From JAVZJR01 sp037447235 (lineage in GTDB: Archaea > Micrarchaeota > Micrarchaeia > Anstonellales > Bilamarchaeaceae): 64,000 nt of DNA. The stretch is taken from assembly GCA_037447235.1 (NCBI GenBank), contig JBBIHC010000001.1, forward strand, positions 1 through 64,000. The letters run 5' to 3'. The number at the start of each line of letters is the position of its first letter. Within the stretch, counting starts at the first letter, position 1. This document shows positions 32,287 to 41,294 of the stretch, piece by piece. A model generated the notes under the pieces. The model was not told the origin of the DNA, did not search any database, and saw nothing but the letters and a program-made list of their open reading frames with translations. Position numbers and translations under genes: made by a program.

Positions 32287-33591
32287 ATGATATCCCCTTT
32301 TGAAAGCAGGTACCGGACCGAGATGAATGCGGTATTTGAAGAAAGCAACAAATACAAAAAATGGATGCTTGTTGAATATGCGCTCGCCAAGGCGCACGCG
32401 AGCCTCGGGAACATACCGAAAGATGCGCCGGAAAAAATAAAAAAAGCGATTGACAAGGTCAGGCCGGAAAGAATAGCGGAGATAGAGGCGGAAATTCATC
32501 ACGACCTTATGGCAATGGTAAGGGCGCTGAGCGAGCAGGCAGGCGATGCCGGCAAGTATGTCCACTACGGCGCCACCAGCTATGACATAGAGGATACTGC
32601 AACCGCCCTTATTTTTCTGGAGGCTTTTGACATCATAGAAGACCGGGCGCAGGAGGTTGCGGAAATACTGAAGCGCCTGGCGCTTGCGCATAAGAAGAGC
32701 GTCTGCATAGGGAGGACCCACGGCCAGCACGCAGTGCCGACCACATACGGGATGAAGTTCGCGCTCTACTATCAGGAAATCAAAAGGAATCTCGAGCGGC
32801 TTGCTGCCGCGCGGGAGAGGGCGGCTGTCGGAAAAATGAGCGGCGCGGTCGGGACAGGCGCCACTTTCGGAAAAAACAAGGAAAAAATCGAGAGGCTTGT
32901 CATGGATGAACTCGGCCTGAAGCCTGCGCCGATAACGACACAGGTCATACAGCGGGACAGGCACGCCGAAGCCATTTTCGTGCTTGCACTTTTTGCTTCA
33001 ACAATGGAAAAAATAGCAAAGGAAATACGCAACCTCCAGCGAACGGAGATTCTTGAAATATCCGAGCCGTTCAGCCTGAAGCAGGTGGGGAGCTCCACGA
33101 TGCCGCAGAAGAGAAACCCGCACAAGAGCGAGAGGATATGCAGCCTTGCGAGGCTTGTCCGGAGCCACGTCGCGGTGGCGATGGAGAACATCGCGCTGGA
33201 GCACGAGCGAGATTTGACAAACAGCGCAAACGAGCGCATCATATTCCCTGAAAGTTTTATCTCGGTTGATTATATGCTCGCGCAGATGACTTACATACTT
33301 GAAGGGCTTGTCTTCTATCGCGAGAACATGAAGAAAAACCTTGGGATGACAAACGGCCTGATTATGGCTGAAAGGCTGATGATTTACCTTGTTGAAAAAG
33401 GCATGGGAAGGCAGGAGGCGCACGAGAAAATAAGGCAGGCAGCCCAATGCGCATTTTCTGAAAACAGGCATTTCAGGGAAGTTGTCGTTCAGAGGGGCCT
33501 GCTGACAAAATCCGAGGCCGACGGGATATTCGATTATGAAGGCTACATAGGCGATGCGGTCCGAATAGTTGAAAAGGCTGTGCGTGATTAG
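32287..33591 (+). CDS. purB: Adenylosuccinate lyase
   Basis: A 434-residue fumarase/aspartase-superfamily enzyme that acts twice in purine synthesis (SAICAR to AICAR and adenylosuccinate to AMP). The superfamily signature GSSTMPQKRNPHKSE is intact near residue 273. Other active-site segments are HYGATSYDIEDTA and GRTHGQHAVPTTYG. It is the second purine gene of the window besides purL. The Nre-type gene begins at the base following its stop codon. Confidence 0.96.
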   Translation: MISPFESRYRTEMNAVFEESNKYKKWMLVEYALAKAHASLGNIPKDAPEKIKKAIDKVRPERIAEIEAEIHHDLMAMVRALSEQAGDAGKYVHYGATSYDIEDTATALIFLEAFDIIEDRAQEVAEILKRLALAHKKSVCIGRTHGQHAVPTTYGMKFALYYQEIKRNLERLAAARERAAVGKMSGAVGTGATFGKNKEKIERLVMDELGLKPAPITTQVIQRDRHAEAIFVLALFASTMEKIAKEIRNLQRTEILEISEPFSLKQVGSSTMPQKRNPHKSERICSLARLVRSHVAVAMENIALEHERDLTNSANERIIFPESFISVDYMLAQMTYILEGLVFYRENMKKNLGMTNGLIMAERLMIYLVEKGMGRQEAHEKIRQAAQCAFSENRHFREVVVQRGLLTKSEADGIFDYEGYIGDAVRIVEKAVRD

Positions 33592-34740
33592 ATGCTTAAA
33601 GGCAGCTATCTGAAGGCCCTTACCTCCAGGCTTCAGATAAAATCTGCTAGGCTGGGGAAGGAGGTTGAGGGAAGCACGCCGCCCTCGGTTTTTGTGGGCA
33701 GCTGGAATTACCCCTATGTTTTTGCCGGGCCCATGATAGCGCCTTTCCACGGAGACACAGCGGTGCTGGACACCCCGGAGTGCTGGATTCCGCAGCAGAA
33801 AACGACAGAGGAAATACTGCAATACCGGATGAGCCTGGTCCGCGGAAAGGAAAGAGTGAAGATTAGCGATGTCGGCAACAGATTTGTGGAAAAACTGCAG
33901 GAAATAGCGCTTGCTAAGGGCCCTGTTGAAAGCGAGGCACGATTCAGGCACGAGCCACGCGGATTTTCGTTGAGTGATGATTTTCTCCCCAACGGGCCAA
34001 GCGCAATCATTGAAGAATTCTTTGCAGGCAATGCGCAGTGGGATAAAAGGTTTGAGAAGGTTTACTATGACGGGGACCTAAAGGCAGCAGACGCCGTGGT
34101 CAACCTTTACAATGGCGGCGCGCAGTTTTCGCAGATACAAAAGGCACTTTCGGTGGGGGGCGTTGGCATGGAAAAAAACCGGAGGCTCGTCCCGACAAGA
34201 TGGGCCATAACTGCCTGCGACAGCATACTCGCAAACCATTATCTTGAAGAGATAAGGCACCTTCCGCTGATAGACGGTTATAGGGTTCTTGAGTTTTCAA
34301 GCCTGAACAATTATTATGCTATAATACTGTTGCCCACGCCTTGGCAGTACGAGTGGATGGAGGCCTTTTTGCACGTCCTTGGCAGCGAGGAGGTGGTGTT
34401 TGCCGATTATGAAACCAACCGGGGGAAGAAAGGATACTCCAGCGTGGGCGGCTGTTATTACAGCTGCAAGTTCGCAATAGCAGAAGGCCTGGCCAGGATG
34501 GGCAGGCAGGCAGGAGCCATAGTCTTCAGGGAGGCGTACAACGGCTATGTTCCTCTCGGCGTTTTTAATGTCAGGGAAAATGTCAGGCAGGCGATGAGGC
34601 AGGAAGCAACCTGTTTTGACAGCCTGAGGCAGTCGCTCGCGTATGTTGCAGGCAAACTGAGGCTGCCGTTTTCAAGGTTCATCGAAAGGAGCGCCTTGTT
34701 GCGGGAGCTGCTTGGCGGCCGTCAAACGACGCTGATATGA
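33592..34740 (+). CDS. Nre-type DNA repair protein
   Basis: A 382-residue protein of the archaeal NreA/NreB family (COG1602), linked to DNA damage repair with PCNA. Family segments are PPSVFVGSWNYPYVFAGPM, SLVRGKERVKISDVGN and VPTRWAITACDS. NreA proteins often have an N-terminal zinc motif and a C-terminal PCNA-binding (PIP) motif. Here the N-terminus has no CxxC, and the end reads GGRQTTLI, a possible short PIP-like peptide. It directly follows purB with no gap. Confidence 0.85.
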   Translation: MLKGSYLKALTSRLQIKSARLGKEVEGSTPPSVFVGSWNYPYVFAGPMIAPFHGDTAVLDTPECWIPQQKTTEEILQYRMSLVRGKERVKISDVGNRFVEKLQEIALAKGPVESEARFRHEPRGFSLSDDFLPNGPSAIIEEFFAGNAQWDKRFEKVYYDGDLKAADAVVNLYNGGAQFSQIQKALSVGGVGMEKNRRLVPTRWAITACDSILANHYLEEIRHLPLIDGYRVLEFSSLNNYYAIILLPTPWQYEWMEAFLHVLGSEEVVFADYETNRGKKGYSSVGGCYYSCKFAIAEGLARMGRQAGAIVFREAYNGYVPLGVFNVRENVRQAMRQEATCFDSLRQSLAYVAGKLRLPFSRFIERSALLRELLGGRQTTLI

Positions 34741-34804
34741 CGACGCGGATCTAGATCGATCGATTTTTAAATATCATCTAAATAATATTACCGAGGGATA
34801 GTTT

Positions 34805-35626
34805 ATGCAGTTATCCGGTTCAAAAACCTACATCTTAGGTTCCATCGCAGTCGGCGTGCTGGGCGCTTTTTTTGCGCTTCTCGGAGGAAGCGCTGGATTT
34901 AGCGCCATGACGCTTCTCGGTGGTCTCATGGCTGGCCTTGGTGCAGTGTGCGGCGTTCTTCTTTGGAAGTACGGTTATGTCATCATCCCGCTGATTACAC
35001 AACGGACAAAAACAGTGCTCCTGACGGACACGGGCTATGAAATACCGCCGGAGCAGGATGTAATAGTGAAGAACGTGGGCGATGTTTATTATGCATCTGC
35101 CTTTCTGGCCCTCAGGATATACGAATCGGCGATTGAAAAATCAGTGGATGAAAACGTTGCCTACAACCAGTTTTTTGAGAGGGCGATATCAAACCTGAAG
35201 TATGTCACCAAAATAAGCTATCTTCTCTATGTTGAGGATGTCGGCGAAAAAAGAAAGATGCTTGAGACCAAGAGGGCAGAAGCGCAGTTGAGGCTTATGA
35301 GGGAAAAGGAGAAGGCAGAACCTGACATCCTGAAGATAGACAAATATGAAAGGGAGGTTGCCCATTGGGACGGCCAGCTCGCAAAGCTCATAAAGGGAAT
35401 CAAACCGATGGGCGTCATAGGGTACGCGATGACTACCGCGACAGGCATAAGCAAGGATGCGGCCATGGCTGCAGCGCGAACACAAGCAAACGAACTTAAG
35501 ACCGTGCTTGCAAATGCCCTTAATGTCGAGGTTGTCCAGCTCACCGGGGACGAAATGCTCAAGTGCTTCGAGTGGGAAAAGTTCTACCCGGCAAGCGTCA
35601 GGGAGCTTGAGGAGGCTGTTTTCTGA
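34805..35626 (+). CDS. VirB4/TraC N-terminal-like membrane subunit
   Basis: A 273-residue protein with two membrane helices (about residues 9-30 and 35-58) then a cytoplasmic domain. The segment KYEREVAHWDGQLAKLIKGI, then YAMTTATGISKDAAM and VEVVQLTGDEMLKCFEWE, resembles the N-terminal domain of VirB4/TraC conjugation ATPases, in which the two-helix part corresponds to a PrgI/VirB3-like membrane anchor. It heads a five-gene cluster. A GATTTTTAAATATC TATA element lies at about 34763-34776 and GAGGGATA precedes the ATG. Its stop overlaps the ATPase start. The assignment is by pattern and context. Confidence 0.7.
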   Translation: MQLSGSKTYILGSIAVGVLGAFFALLGGSAGFSAMTLLGGLMAGLGAVCGVLLWKYGYVIIPLITQRTKTVLLTDTGYEIPPEQDVIVKNVGDVYYASAFLALRIYESAIEKSVDENVAYNQFFERAISNLKYVTKISYLLYVEDVGEKRKMLETKRAEAQLRLMREKEKAEPDILKIDKYEREVAHWDGQLAKLIKGIKPMGVIGYAMTTATGISKDAAMAAARTQANELKTVLANALNVEVVQLTGDEMLKCFEWEKFYPASVRELEEAVF

Positions 35627-37212
35627 TGGCGTTTGGCGGAAGGATTGCGGTAAACAAAGTGTCAAACAAGGAAGTTTCAAGGAGAAACATCCTTGTCTGG
35701 CCGCCGGAACCGCCAATGGATATTCTGTTCAGCGACCCGCTCGATTCGATATATGTCGGGAGGACAAGGATATTCAACATCCCGTTTTACTGGAACCCGA
35801 AAAACGTTGCAAACCCCCACATCGCAATAGTCGGCATTTCTGGTTCGGGCAAGTCTTACTTCATCAAGACCTTCCTGTTGCGCAGCTCCTATGTCTGGAA
35901 CACCAATGCCCTTATCATTGACTGGGCAGGGGAGTACAAGGATTGGGTAAAGGAGGCAAACGGGAAGGTGCTTGCCCTGGGCAAGGGCTCCTACCTCAAC
36001 CTGCTTGACCTAGGCGGCATGAAGCCCTACGACAGGATAAAGCAGATTATGAGAACCCTTGAGCTGCTTACCGACATAGGCGATTATCCCGAGCAGAGAA
36101 GGCTGACCGAGCAGGCGATAGAGAAAGCTTACCTTGAGGCAAAATTCAAGATGGATGCCCGCGAGCAGAAGGACGAACTTGGCAAGCCATTGCAGCCGCC
36201 CACGCTGAAAGATGTCGTCAGGATACTTGAAGAGCAGGCGGCGACCGGCTCATACGAGTTTCCCGCAGAGCTTGAAAATGCGATGTACAGGCTTAAGCAG
36301 TTCACCAAGGCGGGCGAGGATTATTTCGCCCAGCAAAGCACTGTGAAGCTGAGCGCGTTTGTAACCTCGGGCATCGTTGACCTTGACCTTTCCGGCCTGC
36401 CAGACGAGAGGTTCCGCGCGCTGGCGGCTTTGACCATACTGCAGTTCATAAAGGAAAGGATGCGTCTGACAGAGCTTGCAGAAGCAAAGGGGATACGGCT
36501 GTTCGTGGTTCTTGACGAAGCCTGGAAGATATCCAAGGAGGAAAACAGCGACGCTGTCATGATAGTTAGGGAAGGCAGGAAGTACAACTTCGGGATGATA
36601 ATCGCTTCCCAAAACCCGACAGACATAAGCGAGGCGATATTCAGCAACGCTGGCACGACATTCATATTCAAGATAAAATTCGAGAGGTTTCTGGACTATA
36701 TGCAGGGCTCGCTTAATTTCAGCAATTATATGCGCGAGGAAATCGGAAGGTTGAGCGTAGGCGAGTGCGCAGTCAACATGGCGCTTACCTCGTCCATTCC
36801 GTACCCGTCAACTTTTCTTATGAACCGCGTTGAGGGGGAGGAGCCCACAAGGGAATTCTTCCTTGATTTGACCAATGTGCTTACAAAAAAACAAAAAGGT
36901 GATGTTTCGATGGCAAAAAGCATTTCTTTTCTGAAGGACGATTTTCGCCGCAGGCTGAGGCAGTACGGCATCCCCGACGACAAGGTGGAGGAAATAACGA
37001 GGATGTTTGAGAAGAGCAGCAGGAGGATGGATGTCATAAACTTCGTCATGCTGCTTGAGCGTTATGGCGCGGTAAGGCGCAACATCAGCGAATTCCTGAA
37101 AGACATCGGCATAGACGACACCACCATAATAAACATATTCGCAAAGGTTGACCTGAAAAAAGGAGGTGGCACAGGCGGCGGCCAGGTAAGCGAGGTTGTT
37201 TTAGAGGAGTGA
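35626..37212 (+). CDS. VirB4/HerA-type DNA-translocating ATPase
   Basis: A 528-residue AAA+-like ATPase of the VirB4/HerA/FtsK group. FYWNPKNVANPHIAIVGISG leads into Walker A ISGSGKSYF (about residues 70-78). IIDWAGEYKDW is the typical second motif, and Walker B is LFVVLDEAWK near residue 292. IASQNPTDISEAIFSNA matches the motif after Walker B. No membrane segment is present; the anchor seems to be the upstream 273-residue protein, so the usual VirB4 is split in two. The C-terminal 100 residues are helical. It probably powers transport of DNA or protein across the membrane; the substrate is unknown. Confidence 0.88.
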   Translation: MAFGGRIAVNKVSNKEVSRRNILVWPPEPPMDILFSDPLDSIYVGRTRIFNIPFYWNPKNVANPHIAIVGISGSGKSYFIKTFLLRSSYVWNTNALIIDWAGEYKDWVKEANGKVLALGKGSYLNLLDLGGMKPYDRIKQIMRTLELLTDIGDYPEQRRLTEQAIEKAYLEAKFKMDAREQKDELGKPLQPPTLKDVVRILEEQAATGSYEFPAELENAMYRLKQFTKAGEDYFAQQSTVKLSAFVTSGIVDLDLSGLPDERFRALAALTILQFIKERMRLTELAEAKGIRLFVVLDEAWKISKEENSDAVMIVREGRKYNFGMIIASQNPTDISEAIFSNAGTTFIFKIKFERFLDYMQGSLNFSNYMREEIGRLSVGECAVNMALTSSIPYPSTFLMNRVEGEEPTREFFLDLTNVLTKKQKGDVSMAKSISFLKDDFRRRLRQYGIPDDKVEEITRMFEKSSRRMDVINFVMLLERYGAVRRNISEFLKDIGIDDTTIINIFAKVDLKKGGGTGGGQVSEVVLEE

Positions 37213-37216
37213 TGCG

Positions 37217-37747
37217 ATGGGGGATAAGCTTTGTGTGGTTTGCGAGAAGCCAATTGCCGGGTTGAAGGCGGTAAAAATAAAGGATGACGCAGTGCTCATC
37301 CTGATCAGGAATGTGAAAAGGGCTTTGCGCATCGCCCAGGAAAACGAGCTTTATGTCTGCGAGGCTGACCTCAAAAAGCACCAGCAAAAAAGGGAGGAAT
37401 TCCAGAAAACGGTAATATTGTTCAGCATTCTTGCTTCTATCGTGGTAGTCGCGGTGCTTGCCGGCGCGCTTCTGTCAGGCACCGTCAATCTCGTTGCACT
37501 GTTCGCAAGTTTCGTCATTGCCCTGATGATTATCCTGTTTTCCCTGATAGTGAAATACGTGCCTGCGACCGAGGGCGGCGAGCCTGTCCTTATAGCACCA
37601 AGTACGGCGCCGGGAGGGGTTGCCCAACCAGCCCCGCAGCCGCAGATGCCTGAAAGCGAAAGGCAGGCGAAGGAAAAGGCGGAAGAAATCACAGGGCGGA
37701 AAAAAGCCGGCAAAAAGCCGGCAAAAAGAAAAACAAAGGGTGCGTGA
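37217..37747 (+). CDS. Two-helix membrane protein with N-terminal Cys motif
   Basis: A 176-residue protein with an N-terminal metal-ribbon-like start (LCVVCEKPIAGLKAV and a later YVCEADLKKH), two adjacent membrane helices (about residues 68-90 and 94-113) and a Pro/Ala then Lys-rich cytoplasmic tail ending KKAGKKPAKRKTKGA. The ribosome site GAGGAGTGAT precedes ATG 37217. It is the third gene of the VirB4-like cluster. I know no family; it may be a small scaffold of the membrane complex. Confidence 0.65.
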   Translation: MGDKLCVVCEKPIAGLKAVKIKDDAVLILIRNVKRALRIAQENELYVCEADLKKHQQKREEFQKTVILFSILASIVVVAVLAGALLSGTVNLVALFASFVIALMIILFSLIVKYVPATEGGEPVLIAPSTAPGGVAQPAPQPQMPESERQAKEKAEEITGRKKAGKKPAKRKTKGA

Positions 37748-37751
37748 TTGA

Positions 37752-38480
37752 ATGGCAGCCCAGACCGAAGGCAAGAAGCCGACGACGGCCGGCTTCAAGA
37801 TAAAAGGAAAACTGAAAGGGACGATAAGCGGGATAGTTGAGACATTGCGCTCCATCACCTTCATAGAGATAGCCCAGGAGAAGTCGGTGGTCAATGTTGC
37901 CTACATTGAGAGCAGGGACATAAACAAAAACCCATATCTTTTTTCCATCGTAAAAATAAAGGAAGACGAGGTGGAGGTTGTTTATTCTATAACCCCTGAG
38001 ATAAGCCCGACAAAAAGAAGATTGGATGTCATCCGATACCTCCTTAACATCCTCAGCCTGATAGAAGACGATTATGCTGTAGACAACAAGATTCTCCTGC
38101 AGCTGATAGACGACGTGTTTAAAAGCGTCACCGAGTCAATCAGCCTTGACTACTCAAAGCTTTATACCGAATACGATGCCCTGAAAAAAGAGGTTGCAGA
38201 CCTGAAAAAGAAAAACGAGAGGCTGAGCCAGCAGGTTGAAGCCCTGAGCAGCCAGAATTACGAGCTGAAATCGGAAAACGACCAGTACCGGATAAGGCTG
38301 CAGCAGTTGGAAAAAATGTCTGACGATGCGCTCAAGGTAAAGGTGCAGAGCTGGATAATGGAGCACAACGGCTCCATAAGCGTTCCTGAATTTTGCAAGG
38401 TCTACGGCGTTGTTGAAAGCAAGGTGGAGGAAATCCTCAACCAGCTCGTAAGCGGCGGTTATCTCGTTTCCGTTGATTGA
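37752..38480 (+). CDS. Coiled-coil winged-helix protein of the VirB4-like cluster
   Basis: A 242-residue cytoplasmic protein. An alpha/beta domain comes first (residues 18-115, with FIEIAQEKSVVNVAYIES and VVYSITPEISPTKRR), then a coiled coil (ALKKEVADLKKKNERLSQQ to about residue 195), then a winged-helix end (GSISVPEFCKVYGVVESKVE). Its position between two membrane proteins suggests a cytoplasmic linker. The spacing is 4 bases after the preceding stop. No family is recognised. Confidence 0.65.
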   Translation: MAAQTEGKKPTTAGFKIKGKLKGTISGIVETLRSITFIEIAQEKSVVNVAYIESRDINKNPYLFSIVKIKEDEVEVVYSITPEISPTKRRLDVIRYLLNILSLIEDDYAVDNKILLQLIDDVFKSVTESISLDYSKLYTEYDALKKEVADLKKKNERLSQQVEALSSQNYELKSENDQYRIRLQQLEKMSDDALKVKVQSWIMEHNGSISVPEFCKVYGVVESKVEEILNQLVSGGYLVSVD

Positions 38481-38495
38481 AGGGGATAAGGTGTT

Positions 38496-41090
38496 ATGGG
38501 CAGGCTACCTAAAATAAAAATCCAAAAAACAAAATATTCTTTTGATGTAAAAAAGAAATACTCTTATGAAAAGCACTACAAGGTCGTCAAAAAGCCGCCT
38601 GCCGAAATGTTGAAGAACTGGCTTAAGGGCCTGTTCACGCCAAAACAAAAAGCCGCAGAGGCCGCCTTATACAAGGCGGCAGAAAAAAAGCCGCCTGCCC
38701 AAACATTTAATCCGCTCATTGTGGGCGCGGCGATAATCTTTGCGGTTGTTCTGCTCGGGGCCGTGGCGTTCTTCCTCTCAATGCAGGGCGCAGGCCCGGA
38801 AATAAGGCAGGTTGTCCCGTCTTTTGAGAAGCCGGCTGTTTCAAATGCCGTTTTTGACGGCGAAATCGTGACTTCAAACGACCGGTATGTCAATATGAAC
38901 AGCGGTTTTGTCGGGCTGCGCTATAATGCATCCGGCCTTGACAATTATACTGCCTATGTTTACACATTTGACAAGAGCCTTTATTCCGAAGTCTTTCTCC
39001 TGGAAAGCGATGTGGAAGACCAGGGCGATTACGGCAATTTTGTTGCCGCGCTCCGCACCGAGTTTGGCAGATACGGGCTTGTTCTCAACGAGATAAGCAT
39101 CCGGGAGCTTGAGAGCTTGCCGGCGAGCGCCGTGGTCATAGTGCCTTCGGGTTATCTTCCGGAAGAGCTGCTGGGCGGAGGAGGCAGCCAGATGACTCCA
39201 GACCTGCTTGCATCGCGCGGAGTCGTAATCGTCTATATCGGCAGGCCGTTTTCAAAGGTTTACAGCAAAGACATTGTCGTAAACACCCCGCCCGAAATAA
39301 GAAAAAACATACCGTTTGATTTTGATGAAAGGGCTTCGCTGGCCTCTTCCGGCATTTCCCTTTACCAGCCGCTCTACTCGGTAAGCGGAAGCGGTTGGGA
39401 AAGCTTTCTCTCCCACGGTTCGGTTTCTGTTGTGACGAAAGGGGCCGGAGGGTTCGTTTTTTTCCCGCAATCGCTTAGCGGCGGGTGGAGGGAGGACCCG
39501 CTGAACCCGCAAAAGCGTTCTTATGAATACGCCGCCGAGGACATAGCAAAGGTTATACTGGAAGCTCCCTGGGCAAAGGCGGATGGAAGCCCGAAGATTT
39601 ATCCCCTCGCACCAACCGCGGCATCAGTCTCTCTCCTCACAAACGAGTTCAAGGGCACCGCAAAATCAGTCCTTGTTGTTTTTGAGGGCAGAAAAAGAGT
39701 CGGAGACCAGGAGATTGTCGTTTACGACAGGGAAGTCGCGAGAATAAGGAAAAAGGTCAGGGGAAGCCTGTACATATCCCCGTCCAACTCAATAATCCCG
39801 TCAAGCATTTCCGGCCAGAATGTGCGAATGTATGTGGCGCTTGCAGAGCCGCAGGCCCAACAGGTTAGCCTCAGGGTCCTGATAATAAATGGCTCCGGCA
39901 GCATATTTACCTCATTTCCGCTGGGCCGGTTAAGCACCCAAAGCGAAAAGGAAGTGGACATCGCGCTGGACCCGCCCAAAGGGGAATACAAGGTGCTTGT
40001 GGTTGACGATGCAGGAAATGCCTACGCCGCATCTTATCTTTCAGTGAGCAGCATACAGGTGAGCTTCCTTGGAAAAGGGAAGTCGCCGTCAGTTTATCGT
40101 TTTTCAGTGACGATGGACGGGAAGCCGGCCCAGCTTACGCAGGTTACCGTCTCTGTTGATGGCGGCAAGTATGGTGTTTATACCTATACCTCTGTCGTGA
40201 CAGGCATAGATGTTGACACAAAACAGTACACCAGCGGTGACGCATTGCCGCCCGGAAACCACAGCTTTGAGTTCCGGGTTGGGGAGCTTACGGAAACGTA
40301 CCACCTGGACATACCAGTCCCCCAGCTGCCTTTTTTCAGCAATCCAATATTTCTGGGAGCAATCGTTTTCTCTTTGCTTATCGTCGGCGTCAGCCTTATC
40401 TTTGCCAGAAAGGAGGAAGCAAGATTCTTCATCGACATTCCAGACTTCCCTCCACTTGCGAGGGAGAAGATATCGCTCTCCCCGGATGTCATACTGTCCA
40501 TATTCGAGAAAGTCAACGCGAACTATCGCTGGCAACACACTCCATTGAAGTTGAGCGAAATAAAGAGCGGTTTCAAGGACATATACTACAAGGGCAAGCC
40601 CATCTATGTCATAGATTACAATGTGGAATCCATCCTGCATAAGATGAAATCGCAGGGGAAAATTGCCGAATTTTTGGACTATTACGCGCCGGTCAGCTGG
40701 GAAGCTGCGACAAAACACAGCATAAAATATCTTGTTCTTATGCGTGCGCTGAGAGACATATGCATAAACAACGCCACGCCCTTTACAGGCCTGGGCGAGT
40801 CAGACAAAGCCGACAGCGAGATAGATGTCATGGGCCAGAAAATGTTTGTGCATTTCTACTATCAGGAAGCCGACCTGACAGCGCTTTTCAAAAAAATATT
40901 CGCCAATGCCGGGGAGGGGATAAACATCATACTATTCGAAAACGAAGCAGAAAAAGGAAAATTCAGGAAAATACTCGCGTCCCCGACAAAAGCCCAGCTC
41001 ATCATGAAGCTTGAGGTAGAGAGCAACGCAATTCAGCTGCTTACGATAAGCGAGCTGGAAAAGATGATAAAAGAGCTTCGCTCAATATGA
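38496..41090 (+). CDS. Large two-membrane-helix protein with extracellular domain and nuclease-like C-terminus
   Basis: An 864-residue protein. A basic N-terminal cytoplasmic part precedes a membrane helix at about 70-98. A large extracellular region of about 510 residues contains a Rossmann-like part (RGVVIVYIGRPFSKVYSKD) and beta-sandwich-like segments. A second helix lies at about 612-639, and the cytoplasmic end has winged-helix-like sequence (LHKMKSQGKIAEFLDYYAPV) and a final alpha/beta domain (SEIDVMGQKMFVHFYYQEAD, INIILFENEAEKGKFRK). Order and short motifs match the 639-residue protein at 9125-11044. It ends the VirB4-like cluster. The role is unknown. Confidence 0.72.
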   Translation: MGRLPKIKIQKTKYSFDVKKKYSYEKHYKVVKKPPAEMLKNWLKGLFTPKQKAAEAALYKAAEKKPPAQTFNPLIVGAAIIFAVVLLGAVAFFLSMQGAGPEIRQVVPSFEKPAVSNAVFDGEIVTSNDRYVNMNSGFVGLRYNASGLDNYTAYVYTFDKSLYSEVFLLESDVEDQGDYGNFVAALRTEFGRYGLVLNEISIRELESLPASAVVIVPSGYLPEELLGGGGSQMTPDLLASRGVVIVYIGRPFSKVYSKDIVVNTPPEIRKNIPFDFDERASLASSGISLYQPLYSVSGSGWESFLSHGSVSVVTKGAGGFVFFPQSLSGGWREDPLNPQKRSYEYAAEDIAKVILEAPWAKADGSPKIYPLAPTAASVSLLTNEFKGTAKSVLVVFEGRKRVGDQEIVVYDREVARIRKKVRGSLYISPSNSIIPSSISGQNVRMYVALAEPQAQQVSLRVLIINGSGSIFTSFPLGRLSTQSEKEVDIALDPPKGEYKVLVVDDAGNAYAASYLSVSSIQVSFLGKGKSPSVYRFSVTMDGKPAQLTQVTVSVDGGKYGVYTYTSVVTGIDVDTKQYTSGDALPPGNHSFEFRVGELTETYHLDIPVPQLPFFSNPIFLGAIVFSLLIVGVSLIFARKEEARFFIDIPDFPPLAREKISLSPDVILSIFEKVNANYRWQHTPLKLSEIKSGFKDIYYKGKPIYVIDYNVESILHKMKSQGKIAEFLDYYAPVSWEAATKHSIKYLVLMRALRDICINNATPFTGLGESDKADSEIDVMGQKMFVHFYYQEADLTALFKKIFANAGEGINIILFENEAEKGKFRKILASPTKAQLIMKLEVESNAIQLLTISELEKMIKELRSI

Positions 41091-41131
41091 TGCCGTACTT
41101 ATGAAAGCCTGACATACTAGATAAACCCCAA

Positions 41132-41170
41132 ATTACTTTTGGCTTGCGTCTCCCCAGGGCAAAAGTAAAT
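41132..41170. repeat. Inverted repeat in intergenic region
   Basis: TTACTTTTG and CAAAAGTAA are separated by about 19 bases, giving a potential hairpin. Together with TCTCCCCA and TGGGGAGA nearby, the 200-base convergent intergenic region is strongly structured. No open frame or tRNA is seen here. Confidence 0.45.
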
Positions 41171-41230
41171 GGCTTGGTCAAAATCCAGAGGCAATTAGCC
41201 GGAAATGGGGAGAATCAGAAAATCAAGAGA

Positions 41231-41282
41231 AAAACGAAGAGGGGGAATTAGAAGAAAAACAGAAGTTCCCCCTCTTCGTTTT
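41231..41282. terminator. 17-bp perfect inverted repeat between convergent genes
   Basis: Left arm 41231-41247 (AAAACGAAGAGGGGGAA) pairs perfectly with right arm 41266-41282, with an 18-base A-rich loop. It lies between the 3' ends of the VirB4-like cluster and pgk, and ends in T-rich sequence on the plus strand. It may act as a bidirectional terminator or RNA 3'-end stabiliser; archaeal terminators do not normally need such hairpins, so this is tentative. Confidence 0.5.
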
Positions 41283-41294
41283 GTCTTTAAATAA

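Noticed and set aside
37217..38480. Pilin or coupling-protein genes in the VirB4-like cluster
   Set aside because: Neither protein has a class III signal peptide, a pilin-like N-terminus or a second P-loop, so a standard type IV secretion or pilus assignment is not supported.
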